Shown here piece after piece: positions 35,142 through 43,688 of a DNA stretch of 64,000 nucleotides. The DNA is taken from the NCBI GenBank assembly GCA_022712315.1, contig JALAGS010000234.1, positions 1 to 64,000 of the forward strand, given 5' to 3'. The notes under the pieces were generated by a model. That model ran no database searches. It was given only the letters and a program-made list of their open reading frames with translations, and was not told the DNA's origin. Source of the stretch: Sphingobacterium sp. Its GTDB lineage: Bacteria > Bacteroidota > Bacteroidia > Sphingobacteriales > Sphingobacteriaceae. Within the stretch, counting starts at the first letter, position 1, and the number at the start of each line of letters is the position of its first letter. A program made the position numbers and the translations under genes.

Positions 35142-35894
35142 ATGCTGGCAAAACGTATAATTCCCTGTTTGGATGTTAAAGATGGACGCACCGTAAAAGG
35201 AGTCAACTTTGTGGATCTCCGGGATGCGGGTGATCCCGTTGAATTGGCTTATGAGTATTCTCAGCAAGGGGCAGACGAACTCGTTTTCTTGGATATCACA
35301 GCGACACATGAGGGACGTAAAACGACAATTGATTTAGTCAAAGCCGTGGCACGTCAAGTGAATATACCCTTTACAATAGGCGGTGGTATCAATGAAATTA
35401 AAGATGCTGACATCCTATTGAATGCCGGTGCGGATAAAATTTCCATCAACTCAGCTGCGGTACGTAATCCCGCTCTTATTAATGAGATGGCCGCCGCTTT
35501 TGGAGCACAATTTGTTGTCGTTGCTGTAGATACCAGATCCATCGAAGGGCAGAATTTTGTCCATCTGAGCGGCGGACGTATTAAGACAGAATTAAATACT
35601 ACGGATTGGGTTCTTGAAGCGCAGGAGCGTGGAGCGGGAGAGATTTTACTTACATCAATGGATCATGACGGAACAAAAAATGGATTTGACAATGTTTTTT
35701 TAAAAGCAATAAACGATCAGATTCATATTCCACTGATTGCTTCCGGCGGCGCCGGTAATCAACAGCATTTTGTAGATGTCTTTCAACAAGCTAATGTGGA
35801 TGCCGCGCTGGCAGCTTCTGTTTTCCATTATGGAGAAATATTGATTCCCGACCTTAAAGCAACCTTGCGACAAAATGGTATTGTCGTACGATAG
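35142..35894 (+). CDS. hisF: Imidazole glycerol phosphate synthase, cyclase subunit
   Basis: A 250-residue TIM barrel that forms IGP and AICAR from PRFAR and ammonia passed from HisH. The catalytic aspartates are in PCLDVKDGRTVKG near residue 11 and in TSMDHDGTKNG. GGGI and ASGGAG are the phosphate loops. It starts one base after hisA, so the two are translationally coupled. Confidence 0.96.
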   Translation: MLAKRIIPCLDVKDGRTVKGVNFVDLRDAGDPVELAYEYSQQGADELVFLDITATHEGRKTTIDLVKAVARQVNIPFTIGGGINEIKDADILLNAGADKISINSAAVRNPALINEMAAAFGAQFVVVAVDTRSIEGQNFVHLSGGRIKTELNTTDWVLEAQERGAGEILLTSMDHDGTKNGFDNVFLKAINDQIHIPLIASGGAGNQQHFVDVFQQANVDAALAASVFHYGEILIPDLKATLRQNGIVVR

Positions 35895-36031
35895 GTTCAA
35901 AGATTACGAATTAAAAATTAAGGTTCAACGAGTGATACGGTAAGGGGTAATATAATTCTTGTTGATTCAGATTTAAAAGTTGACCGAGCTTGCGAGCTCA
36001 TTGAAGAAAATTAAAAATTGAAATAAAAATC

Positions 36032-36616
36032 ATGTTAGATTTTGCAAAAAGTGACGGCCTTGTTCCAGTGATCGTACAGGACGCCCAAACCTTAGAAGTG
36101 TTGATGTTGGGCTATATGAACGAGGAAGCTTGGCAGAAGACACAGGCGGAGAAACGCGTAACGTTTTTCTCCCGGAGCAAAAATCGCCTTTGGACAAAAG
36201 GAGAGGAGAGTGGAAACTTTTTAAATGTAAAAAGTATTCATGTGGATTGTGATAAGGACACTGTTTTGATCAAAGCAGAACCGATGGGACCTACTTGCCA
36301 CACAGGGAGCCGGAGCTGTTTCAATACAGACTTCAATCAAAACTTTTTATTGGAATTAGAGCGTATTGTCAACCATCGCTATGAACATCCCTCGGACGAA
36401 TCGTACGTCAATCGTCTACGTTCCCGTGGCATCAATAAGATTGCGCAAAAGGTAGGTGAGGAAGCTGTCGAAACTGTCATTGCGGCTTTGACTGAAACGG
36501 ATAACGATTTTATCAATGAAACTTCAGACTTATTGTTTCACCTGATCGTATTGTTGCGAGAAAAGGGCTTTTCGTTGGAGACAATCGCAAAAAACCTCGA
36601 AAGCAGACATCAATAG
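36032..36616 (+). CDS. hisIE: Bifunctional phosphoribosyl-AMP cyclohydrolase / phosphoribosyl-ATP pyrophosphatase
   Basis: A 194-residue fusion. Residues 1-105 are the PRA-CH domain, with the zinc and metal motif HVDCDKDT and the C-x7-C pair in PTCHTGSRSCF. Residues about 108-194 are the PRA-PH helical domain, with KVGEEAVETVIAAL. It performs steps 2 and 3 of the pathway. The gap of 137 bases to hisF holds only a small GAGCT/AGCTC inverted repeat (35986-35999) and no terminator, so it should belong to the operon. Confidence 0.96.
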   Translation: MLDFAKSDGLVPVIVQDAQTLEVLMLGYMNEEAWQKTQAEKRVTFFSRSKNRLWTKGEESGNFLNVKSIHVDCDKDTVLIKAEPMGPTCHTGSRSCFNTDFNQNFLLELERIVNHRYEHPSDESYVNRLRSRGINKIAQKVGEEAVETVIAALTETDNDFINETSDLLFHLIVLLREKGFSLETIAKNLESRHQ

Positions 36617-36735
36617 TCATTCTTGCTCGCCAAGCGCGCTGGTTAGGCGGATGCCATCAGATCGGATGATGAGATGGCGTACTAGAAATCCAAAACTGGA
36701 GCAAGGCTTTAAGCTAAGATGACAAAAAAATCTCC

Positions 36736-36777
36736 GAAGTGCAGTATATTTGTAAATATACTGCACTTCTTGTTTTT
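36736..36777 (+). terminator. Terminator of the his operon
   Basis: A 16-bp perfect stem (36736-36751 with 36754-36769) and a 2-base apex that will open to a larger loop. It is followed by TTGTTTTT. It lies 119 bases after the hisIE stop. Confidence 0.92.
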
Positions 36778-36849
36778 ACCGACCAGTAAGGCAAATGACT
36801 TTATCGATCATAACATACCCAATCTGTATAAAGCGGAAGTATTAGCGAA

Positions 36850-37761
36850 ATGACTATGGATATTACATTAAAATCGACTTTGCCAGGACATCAGAACCCT
36901 ATTTTCTGCGTAGAAAAGGGATATTATGCGGATACATTTTTTACTGCTGGTAACGATAAAGGTGTTGTGGAATGGGATATTGAGCATAATGCATTTAAAC
37001 GTATCCTCTGTGCAGTCAGTTCATCCGTCTATGCCTTACGTTTGATAATAGGGACACCGATTCTTGCCATCGCATTGCGCGAAGGAAAACTGCTTTTTGT
37101 TGATGTGGAAAAGCAAAAGCTTATTGCAAGCCTACAGCTAGGGACCAAAGCTATTTTTGCCCTGGCTCACATGTCCTGGAAAAATGAACTTTTGGCGGTA
37201 GGAGAAGCGGGGACTCTGCATGTAATTGATCTGTCAACCTTCCAAAGTATTTACGAGAAACGCATCTCCACAACAACAATCCGGGCAATTGCAATTGATG
37301 AAGGACTTGGACGCATAGCTTTGGGCGATAAAGATGGGCAAGTATATCTATTGGATAGTACTGACTTTCATATGATCGCTGACTTAAAATTGCATAACAT
37401 GCCTACAACTTCTTTGGCATTTATCCATAATAAGTTGTTAAGCGGTGGACGGGATGCGCAATTGGTGATTTCGAATCCAAACCAATTGCATGATAATTTC
37501 TCTTTTGTACCCCATCTTTTTACCGTATACGGGATATACCCGCATCCGGAAGGTCCAATTTTTGCTACGGTAAGCCGCGATAAATCGTTGAAATTCTGGT
37601 CCACAGATGACTTTGCCTTGTTGAAAAATATAAGTCGTGAGAAAATGCAGGATGGCCATCATTTATCTGTGAATGCTGGAGCATGGTCGCAAAATGGGCA
37701 ATATTTCTTTAGCGTCAGTGATGATAAATTAGTGAAAATATGGGAAATTAAAAAAAAATAG
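36850..37761 (+). CDS. WD40-repeat beta-propeller protein
   Basis: A 303-residue cytosolic protein made of about six or seven WD40-type blades. Typical GH...WD pairs are seen at both ends: LPGHQNPIFCV...GVVEWDIEH near the start and SVNAGAWS...DDKLVKIWEIKKK at the end. There is no signal peptide or other domain, so it probably acts as a protein-binding scaffold. The partner is unknown. It stands just after the his terminator, with its own promoter region. Confidence 0.88.
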   Translation: MTMDITLKSTLPGHQNPIFCVEKGYYADTFFTAGNDKGVVEWDIEHNAFKRILCAVSSSVYALRLIIGTPILAIALREGKLLFVDVEKQKLIASLQLGTKAIFALAHMSWKNELLAVGEAGTLHVIDLSTFQSIYEKRISTTTIRAIAIDEGLGRIALGDKDGQVYLLDSTDFHMIADLKLHNMPTTSLAFIHNKLLSGGRDAQLVISNPNQLHDNFSFVPHLFTVYGIYPHPEGPIFATVSRDKSLKFWSTDDFALLKNISREKMQDGHHLSVNAGAWSQNGQYFFSVSDDKLVKIWEIKKK

Positions 37762-37838
37762 ATAAGCTTGTAGCGAATTCATAAATATACCGTTAACTAT
37801 AGTAATTATAAATTTAATTGACCGTATAGTTATATTTT

Positions 37839-39059
37839 ATGAAAAGAATCTGGCTTATTTTGTTGGGTTGTATTGCGCTTTCGAGCTGTGATAAAATCGA
37901 AAGTAAAGGAATGTATCTAGCTAGCGTTCCCATATTTGAAACCATGGAAGGTATCCGGGCTAAAGCTAATCCCGTAAGCAGTCCTGCCCCAATTGTACAA
38001 ACAGGAAAGATCTATATTTATCAAGATTACTTGTTTATCAATGAGCCTGGGAAAGGTATTCATATTTTTAACAATGGTGATCCTTCAAAACCCCAGGCAA
38101 TGGCGTTCTTGAGTATTCCTGGCAATGTGGATCTTGCTGTTCTAGACGGAAAGTTGTATGCCGATAGTTATACCGATTTGTTGACATTCGACCTTCAAAA
38201 TCCTGCATCGCCCCAATTACTGACACGAAATAAGGATGTATTTAAGATGTTGCTTCAAATGGATAACTTTAATAACAGACCAGATCGCATCATTACGGGA
38301 TACCGGGATAGTCTGGTAAGCTATAGCCAGAAAGATAGATATTCACCTTATGATCGAAAAGAGCTTGACTACAACCAAGTCAATGCTGGATCTGGACAAG
38401 GGGCATCCATGGCGCGATTTACCATTGCCAATAAACATCTATACGCCGTAGACCAAACGACATTACACCTTTTTAATGTGCAGAATGCAAGTAAACCGGC
38501 TTATGTAAAGGACATCAAAATAGGCCCTGGTATCGAAACAATTTTTCCGTTCAAAAATAGTCTGTTTATCGGTTCCAAAACAGGGATGGTGATTTATGAT
38601 ATCACGACGGCTTCGGCTCCGGTGGAGCTGTCACGGTATGCCCATATTCGCGCCTGCGATCCTGTCGTTGTTAATGAAAAATATGCCTTTGTCACCTTAC
38701 GGGCAGGAGTGGTATGTGGTGGGCAGCAGAATTTATTGGAAGTGATCGATATCCAGGACCTGACGAAACCTATGCTGAAACATACCTTCACTTTGGAGAA
38801 CCCTTACGGCCTGGCGCTATCAGACCAAACTTTATATGTCTGTGATGGAAAATCTGGAATGAAATCATTCGATGCCAGTGATGTCAGCCAAATAGGTAAC
38901 AAGCTTCTCGAGACTCACAAAGAATTGATGAGCATGGATGTTATTGCAGGACCGAAATCGCTCATTGTCGTGGGGCAGGACGGCGTCCATCAATATGATT
39001 ATAGCAATAAGGCTAAATTGAAAGCTTTAAGTGTTATTTCTGTTACTAAATCCAACTAA
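37839..39059 (+). CDS. LVIVD-repeat beta-propeller lipoprotein
   Basis: A 406-residue lipoprotein. The signal peptide ends in the lipobox LSSC (about residue 17). The body is a series of about seven LVIVD-type blades, each of the form ...LFNVQNASKPAYVKDI or ...VIDIQDLTKPMLKHT. These are extracytoplasmic propellers found on Bacteroidota surfaces, thought to bind or anchor. It lies 77 bases after the WD40 gene and 27 bases before the small barrel gene, and is probably cotranscribed with the latter. Confidence 0.85.
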   Translation: MKRIWLILLGCIALSSCDKIESKGMYLASVPIFETMEGIRAKANPVSSPAPIVQTGKIYIYQDYLFINEPGKGIHIFNNGDPSKPQAMAFLSIPGNVDLAVLDGKLYADSYTDLLTFDLQNPASPQLLTRNKDVFKMLLQMDNFNNRPDRIITGYRDSLVSYSQKDRYSPYDRKELDYNQVNAGSGQGASMARFTIANKHLYAVDQTTLHLFNVQNASKPAYVKDIKIGPGIETIFPFKNSLFIGSKTGMVIYDITTASAPVELSRYAHIRACDPVVVNEKYAFVTLRAGVVCGGQQNLLEVIDIQDLTKPMLKHTFTLENPYGLALSDQTLYVCDGKSGMKSFDASDVSQIGNKLLETHKELMSMDVIAGPKSLIVVGQDGVHQYDYSNKAKLKALSVISVTKSN

Positions 39060-39086
39060 AACCAACTGCTTATTATTTTTCCTTAT

Positions 39087-39689
39087 ATGAAGAGATTTTC
39101 GATTGCCATTTTGGCTCTTCTCGGGTATCTAACTGTTGATGCCCAAACAAAAAAATATACAAATCATAATGAATTTTCGGTTATTACTTATGGTCCTGCT
39201 TTTCTCGAATCTGGATTTGGCCTGCATACATTCCATGGGGTGCAGCTCCATGAAAATATCGCTCTGGGTTTAAATACAGGGGTCGATAGGTATCCTGTAA
39301 ACAATGAAGGATCAAAATGGTTTTTACCGCTCTCAGCCAAAGTGAATTATGTAGAATTCCCGGACAGAAAACGTAGTTTTTTTGCAGGATTGGATTTAGG
39401 CTATAGTTTTGCTTTCTTGAATAAAAATCTAGTCGAGAGCAATTTAAAATATGAATATCAGGGCGGCTTGTTGGTAAATCCACAGCTGGGTTGGCGCTTT
39501 AAATTTAAGAATTCAGCGAAATATTGGTCTTTGGCAACGGGATACCGGTATCAGCACTATAGCCGAAAGGATACTTATACGCGTCCCTCAGCAAACTTAC
39601 CAGACACTAGCATAGGGTACGGAACAACACAAATGGATAAAAAATATGATCTGCACCGTTTTACCTTGCAGATAGGATTTGGTTTTTAA
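39087..39689 (+). CDS. Small outer-membrane beta-barrel protein (unknown)
   Basis: A 200-residue protein with a signal peptide (1-19, ending VDAQ). The mature part is rich in alternating aromatic strands, and the last residues FTLQIGFGF form a typical BAM recognition end. The size fits an 8-strand barrel. It follows the LVIVD lipoprotein gene by 27 bases, so the lipoprotein and barrel may form a surface complex. The family was not recognised. Confidence 0.75.
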   Translation: MKRFSIAILALLGYLTVDAQTKKYTNHNEFSVITYGPAFLESGFGLHTFHGVQLHENIALGLNTGVDRYPVNNEGSKWFLPLSAKVNYVEFPDRKRSFFAGLDLGYSFAFLNKNLVESNLKYEYQGGLLVNPQLGWRFKFKNSAKYWSLATGYRYQHYSRKDTYTRPSANLPDTSIGYGTTQMDKKYDLHRFTLQIGFGF

Positions 39690-39748
39690 ATACTAATGGG
39701 ACTATTATTTTATCTGTATCAACAGGTATTTTCTGCTTTAACTATAAA

Positions 39749-39809
39749 AAAATAGCGCAAGTGTAGAATGCGATTTTTTTGAAATCCCAGCCTACACTTG
39801 CACTATTTT
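39749..39809. terminator. Bidirectional terminator between convergent genes
   Basis: An 18-bp stem (39749-39766 with 39792-39809) and a 25-base loop, ending in AAAA/TTTT. The one mismatch becomes a G-U pair in the minus-strand transcript. It serves both the barrel gene and the fRMsr gene. Confidence 0.85.
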
Positions 39810-39830
39810 GTACTTTAGTCGTAAAGATCT

Positions 39831-40307
39831 TTACATACTGTCTAAAAGTTGTAGGATCTGCGTCAGATATTTCTCATCGACTTCATCAAAACTATTTAGT
39901 TCACTGCTGTCAACGTCCAGTACGCCGATAATCTGTCCTTGTTTAAAAACCGGCAGAACAATTTCAGATCGCGAGAGCGAACTGCAGGCAATATGCCCTG
40001 GAAATTGTTCCACATCGGGAACGATTAATGTTTTTTCCTGTGCCCAGGCTCCCCCGCATACTCCACGGCCTTTCTTGATGCGTGTACAAGCTACAGGCCC
40101 CTGAAAAGGGCCTAATACAAGCTCATCTCCCTCGACAAGATAGAAGCCAACCCAGAAAAAATTGAATTGCTCTTTTAATGCGGCGGCAATATTCGCCAGA
40201 TTGGCAATTTGATTAGGTTCGCCCTGCAATAATCCTCCGATCTGCGGAAGTAAATTCTGATATTGTTCTTCTTTGCTACCTTTAGCAATTTGTAAATCCT
40301 CTGCCAT
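39831..40307 (-). CDS. Free methionine-(R)-sulfoxide reductase (GAF-domain fRMsr)
   Basis: A 158-residue GAF-fold enzyme that reduces free methionine-R-sulfoxide with thioredoxin. The three conserved cysteines are C74 (GPVACTRI), C84 (GRGVCG) and C108 (GHIACSS), and the end motif SEIVLPV...GVLDVDSS is typical. ATG 40307 is the start; a TTG three codons earlier is open but unlikely. It works in the cytosol in oxidative damage repair. Confidence 0.93.
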   Translation of the reverse strand: MAEDLQIAKGSKEEQYQNLLPQIGGLLQGEPNQIANLANIAAALKEQFNFFWVGFYLVEGDELVLGPFQGPVACTRIKKGRGVCGGAWAQEKTLIVPDVEQFPGHIACSSLSRSEIVLPVFKQGQIIGVLDVDSSELNSFDEVDEKYLTQILQLLDSM

Positions 40308-40415
40308 AAAAATCAACGTAAAAAATCATGCGTTTGCTCCAGGGACTTCATACTCGACAATGTTCTACTTTTTTAGAAAACTTTACCACTGTTTTATGAG
40401 AACGCATGACATGAA

Positions 40416-40460
40416 AAAGCGCTAATACGCTGTTCAAAGTTAACAGAATATTAGCGCTTT
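40416..40460 (-). terminator. Terminator of the GH20 gene
   Basis: A 12-bp stem (40416-40427 with 40449-40460) enclosing a smaller CTGTT/AACAG stem. On the minus strand a TTTTT run spans its end. It lies 19 bases after the GH20 stop. Confidence 0.85.
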
Positions 40461-40478
40461 CTTATCAGGCAAATGTTA

Positions 40479-42335
40479 TTATTTCTTTGTGTTGATAATG
40501 TTCACCCGAATGTAGTTGCTTCTTTTGCCGGAAGGCGTTACAACAACCGCTTTGAAAACACGTTCCTTACTATTAGGAACCGTAATTTTCACTGGACCTG
40601 TATATTCTAAATCCAATTCTGAAGGATCATAGTTGTCCAGCGTGTAGTAAATTTTAGCACCTTCAACAGATGGTTTTAGTCCACGGATGGTATATTCGGA
40701 AGCATACACGGTGGTATCTGTTATGCCGTATGCCTCCGGTACACGATAGAATGTACTGGTTTGGTCAAGTTTAGCCAGCTGATTTGCCACACGCTGTTCT
40801 GAGAAGTTTTTCCAGTTCTTTTTCTCAGGTTGTGTCCAGGCGATTTCAGAAAGTGCCAATACACGCGGTAACACGGTAAATTCGACTTTATTGGATGATC
40901 CAATATATTCTGTCCATATATTTGCTTGAACACCTAACACGTGTTTCTTGTTGTTTTCAGAAATTTTGCTAGGCATTGGGTCGGACGCATATACCTTGCT
41001 CAGGGTGGAAAGTCCACCGATACTTAAAGGCTCTCTGTTTTGATCAGGACCTTGTTTGTGATCGAAGTATAGGCCATAGCTGTTTGCCGTAATGATCACA
41101 TCGTGACCTTGATTGGCTGCATCAATTGCACCTTGGTCACCTCTCCAGCTCATCACAGTTGCATTAGGCGCTAAACCGCCCTCTAAGATCTCATCCCATC
41201 CGATGATACGTTTACCTTTGCTATTGATATATTTTTCCATACGTTGGATAAAATAGCTCTGTAACTCATGTTCATCCTTGAGGTTGTTGTCCTTGATTCT
41301 TTTTTGACAAAAAGGACAAGTTTTCCATTTTGTTTTTGGACATTCGTCACCACCGATGTGGATATATTCGCTAGGGAATAGGGGAATGATTTCGTCAATC
41401 ACATCTTCCAGCAACTTAAATGTTTCTTCTTTTCCTGCACAGAAAACATCGTCAAACACCCCCCAAGTCTGGGCAGCAGTGTATGGCCCCGGCTTATCAC
41501 CGCAGCCTAATTCTGGATAAGCTGAAAGTGCTGCCAGTGCATGCCCCGGCATTTCGATTTCAGGGATAACCGTTACATATTTGGATTTTGCATAGGCAAC
41601 GACCTCTTTGACCTGATCCTGGGTATAGAAACCACCGTAAGGTGTGTTGTCATAATCGCCATCTGTCTTGTAGTTACCCAAAAGCGTTTGCTTACGGTAA
41701 CCGCCAATCTGAGTCAATTTGGGATGTGATTTGATTTCTATGCGCCAGCCTTGATCCTCTGTCAAATGCCAATGGAATGTATTCAATTTGTAAGAGGCCA
41801 GAATATCAATGTATTTTTTAATAAATTCTACCGGAAAGAAGTGGCGTCCAACATCCAGATGCAATCCACGGTAGGCAAAACGAGGTTCATCCTGGATCGA
41901 AGCCTGTTGAATTTCTACGCTGGCTTTTTTATCCACAGGTAACAATTGGATTAAGGATTGCATGCCGTAAAATAGACCGGCAGCTTTTCCGCTAATAGTC
42001 GCACGGTCTGAACTGATGTTAAGTTCATACGCTTCAGCATGAGTAGATTTAACATTTTTGGAGGAGAAATAGATACTATTGCTGCTCGCTGACTTCACTA
42101 AGGATAAGTTGAGGTTGTAGTTGCTTTTCAGGAAGTCCTGAAATAAAGTGGCAACTTTTTTGTCCTCTTCGCTGTCAAAGGCGATTTTGGTGTTTGCGTT
42201 GATTTTGAATGTGCCATTTTTAATCTGAACCTGTTGCGGCAATGGCACAATGTTCAAGGTAGCATCTTTCTTTTCTTGCGCAAATACTGCTGCTCCTAAA
42301 CTTAGAGCCAGCGCAAGTGAAAATAGTTTCTTCAT
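40479..42335 (-). CDS. Exported beta-N-acetylhexosaminidase (GH20)
   Basis: A 618-residue glycosidase that removes terminal GlcNAc or GalNAc from glycans. It has a signal peptide (1-19, ending VFAQ), the GH20 N-terminal domain (about 25-150) and a catalytic TIM barrel (about 150-490). The catalytic Asp-Glu pair is in HIGGDECPKTKW, and the active-site segments HWHLTEDQGWRIE and GLHLDVGRHFF are clear. A short C-terminal beta domain follows. It stands alone between two terminator or repeat regions, and could trim chitin, peptidoglycan or host glycans. Confidence 0.96.
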   Translation of the reverse strand: MKKLFSLALALSLGAAVFAQEKKDATLNIVPLPQQVQIKNGTFKINANTKIAFDSEEDKKVATLFQDFLKSNYNLNLSLVKSASSNSIYFSSKNVKSTHAEAYELNISSDRATISGKAAGLFYGMQSLIQLLPVDKKASVEIQQASIQDEPRFAYRGLHLDVGRHFFPVEFIKKYIDILASYKLNTFHWHLTEDQGWRIEIKSHPKLTQIGGYRKQTLLGNYKTDGDYDNTPYGGFYTQDQVKEVVAYAKSKYVTVIPEIEMPGHALAALSAYPELGCGDKPGPYTAAQTWGVFDDVFCAGKEETFKLLEDVIDEIIPLFPSEYIHIGGDECPKTKWKTCPFCQKRIKDNNLKDEHELQSYFIQRMEKYINSKGKRIIGWDEILEGGLAPNATVMSWRGDQGAIDAANQGHDVIITANSYGLYFDHKQGPDQNREPLSIGGLSTLSKVYASDPMPSKISENNKKHVLGVQANIWTEYIGSSNKVEFTVLPRVLALSEIAWTQPEKKNWKNFSEQRVANQLAKLDQTSTFYRVPEAYGITDTTVYASEYTIRGLKPSVEGAKIYYTLDNYDPSELDLEYTGPVKITVPNSKERVFKAVVVTPSGKRSNYIRVNIINTKK

Positions 42336-43074
42336 GCGTGAGATTATAACTGAAATATGAAGTTCTAAAAATAGGTGAATAAATACGTTTTAGCAAAGAG
42401 AAAATGTAACAAATAAAGTGAGAAAATGCTGTTAAACGTGTTTTTGGGCACTTAATTGCAGTTTAAATAACAAGCTGTTTGAGGTAGGTCAATCGTTTGT
42501 TTAGCCTGTTAAAGGGGATATTTTACTTCGTTGGAATAACATCTAAATTCAGTTTTAAAAAAATGTACTTTTTAAAAGTTTATAACTGTGTTCTCCTGAA
42601 TAGCTGTTCAGGAGTGGACGCCTGTTTTTTAACGCAAGGAGAGAGCGTACATTATTTCCTATTGTCCAAACACAATGCAAACACAATGGAATCTGCTTTT
42701 TCCGGAAACAGTCTCATAAATGCCATTTATAAAGATGGCTACAATTGGTTAAATAGGCTGTAGTTTACATAAGGTAGGTGTTAAAATTGGAACATCCTAA
42801 TACCAAGTTCGGACTAGTCACAATTTTTAATCAATTTTGAGACAGTGATCAGTCAGTGTTTATTCAGTCCACACTGACTGATCACTGACTGATCACTGAA
42901 CGATCACTGAACAAGCACTGAACAAGCACTGTCAAAAGGCCGAATTTGATCCCTATTTGATCTTTGTTTGCTGTACGTAAAAACCAAAAGAGAAAACAAG
43001 GAAATATCGCATTTAGCCGAACGTATTGCTCATTTGATGTTTGATATCGGATGAGTTCAGCAAATGTGTATGCA
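42336..43074. other. Gene-poor region (739 bases) with unusual repeats
   Basis: This is the longest stretch without a gene in the window. It includes the GH20 promoter side, an inverted repeat CTCCTGAA/TTCAGGAG at 42593-42614 followed by a T run at about 42625, and the tandem/inverted repeat block at 42842-42930. An 88-codon open frame at 42497-42763 has no family likeness. A small RNA gene is possible but not shown. Confidence 0.5.
42842..42930. repeat. Five 11-bp tandem repeats joined to an inverted copy
   Basis: From 42876 to 42930 five 11-base units follow without gaps: GACTGATCACT twice, GAACGATCACT once, GAACAAGCACT twice. Each unit ends in CACT. Upstream, 42843-42859 is the perfect reverse complement of 42871-42887 (17 bp, 11-base loop), so the array starts inside a strong hairpin. 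The units change stepwise from left to right. The function is unknown; protein-binding sites, a REP-like element or a replication-slippage array are all possible. Confidence 0.85.
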
Positions 43075-43656
43075 TTAAAGTCGTTTAAGCGCCAATTTGA
43101 TCATGTCTTCGACGGAAAGATTGGTTTCTGTCTTTAGAATAGCATTTAATACCTTTTCTGCTGCGGCTTTGTTGAATCCGAGCATCACCAGTGCTGACAA
43201 CGCTTCGTCCGGCACGGATTGAGATTGAATTTCTGTCGCCAAAGCTTCGAAGCCCTGCTTTTTCAATTTATCCTGAAGCTCCAATATAAGCCGCTGTGCT
43301 GTTTTAGGCCCGATTCCTTTAATCTTTTGAATCAGGGCAACCTGACCGTTGACAATGGCAGACTGGATTTCATCTGGTGTGTTTGACGATAGGATCATCC
43401 GGCCTGTATTTGGACCAATGCCAGAAACAGAGATCAGATTTTCAAATAGTTTTTTCTCGCCTTCTGTCGCAAAGCCATAAAGCGTGTGTGAATCTTCCCG
43501 AACTTGCAGTGAAATAAATAATTTACAATTTTCCTGATCCTTGATTTGGGAAAAGGTATAAAGAGAGATGTGGACATAATAGCCAATCCCACTCACATCG
43601 ATAACAACATGAGTGGGGGCTTTATATGCTAATTTTCCATTGAAATATTCGTACAT
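43075..43656 (-). CDS. ruvA: Holliday junction branch migration protein RuvA
   Basis: A 193-residue protein. Domain I is an OB fold (MYEYFNGKLAYK...VDVSGIGYYVHIS). Domain II has two helix-hairpin-helix motifs (LISVSGIGPNTGRMIL and IQKIKGIGPKTAQRLILEL). Domain III is the C-terminal RuvB-binding three-helix piece (DEALSALVMLGF). It binds four-way junctions with RuvB. It starts 32 bases after maeB with no terminator between, so it is probably cotranscribed. Confidence 0.97.
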   Translation of the reverse strand: MYEYFNGKLAYKAPTHVVIDVSGIGYYVHISLYTFSQIKDQENCKLFISLQVREDSHTLYGFATEGEKKLFENLISVSGIGPNTGRMILSSNTPDEIQSAIVNGQVALIQKIKGIGPKTAQRLILELQDKLKKQGFEALATEIQSQSVPDEALSALVMLGFNKAAAEKVLNAILKTETNLSVEDMIKLALKRL

Positions 43657-43688
43657 AGTATACGAATATAGGAAGATTTTAAGCTATT

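Noticed and set aside
42497..42763. An 88-codon open frame in the gap between the GH20 gene and the repeat array
   Set aside because: It has no ATG at its start, no family likeness, poor composition for a protein and no ribosome binding site.
42842..42930. A CRISPR array at the repeat block
   Set aside because: Units are 11 bases long, directly adjacent and without spacers; no cas gene is near.
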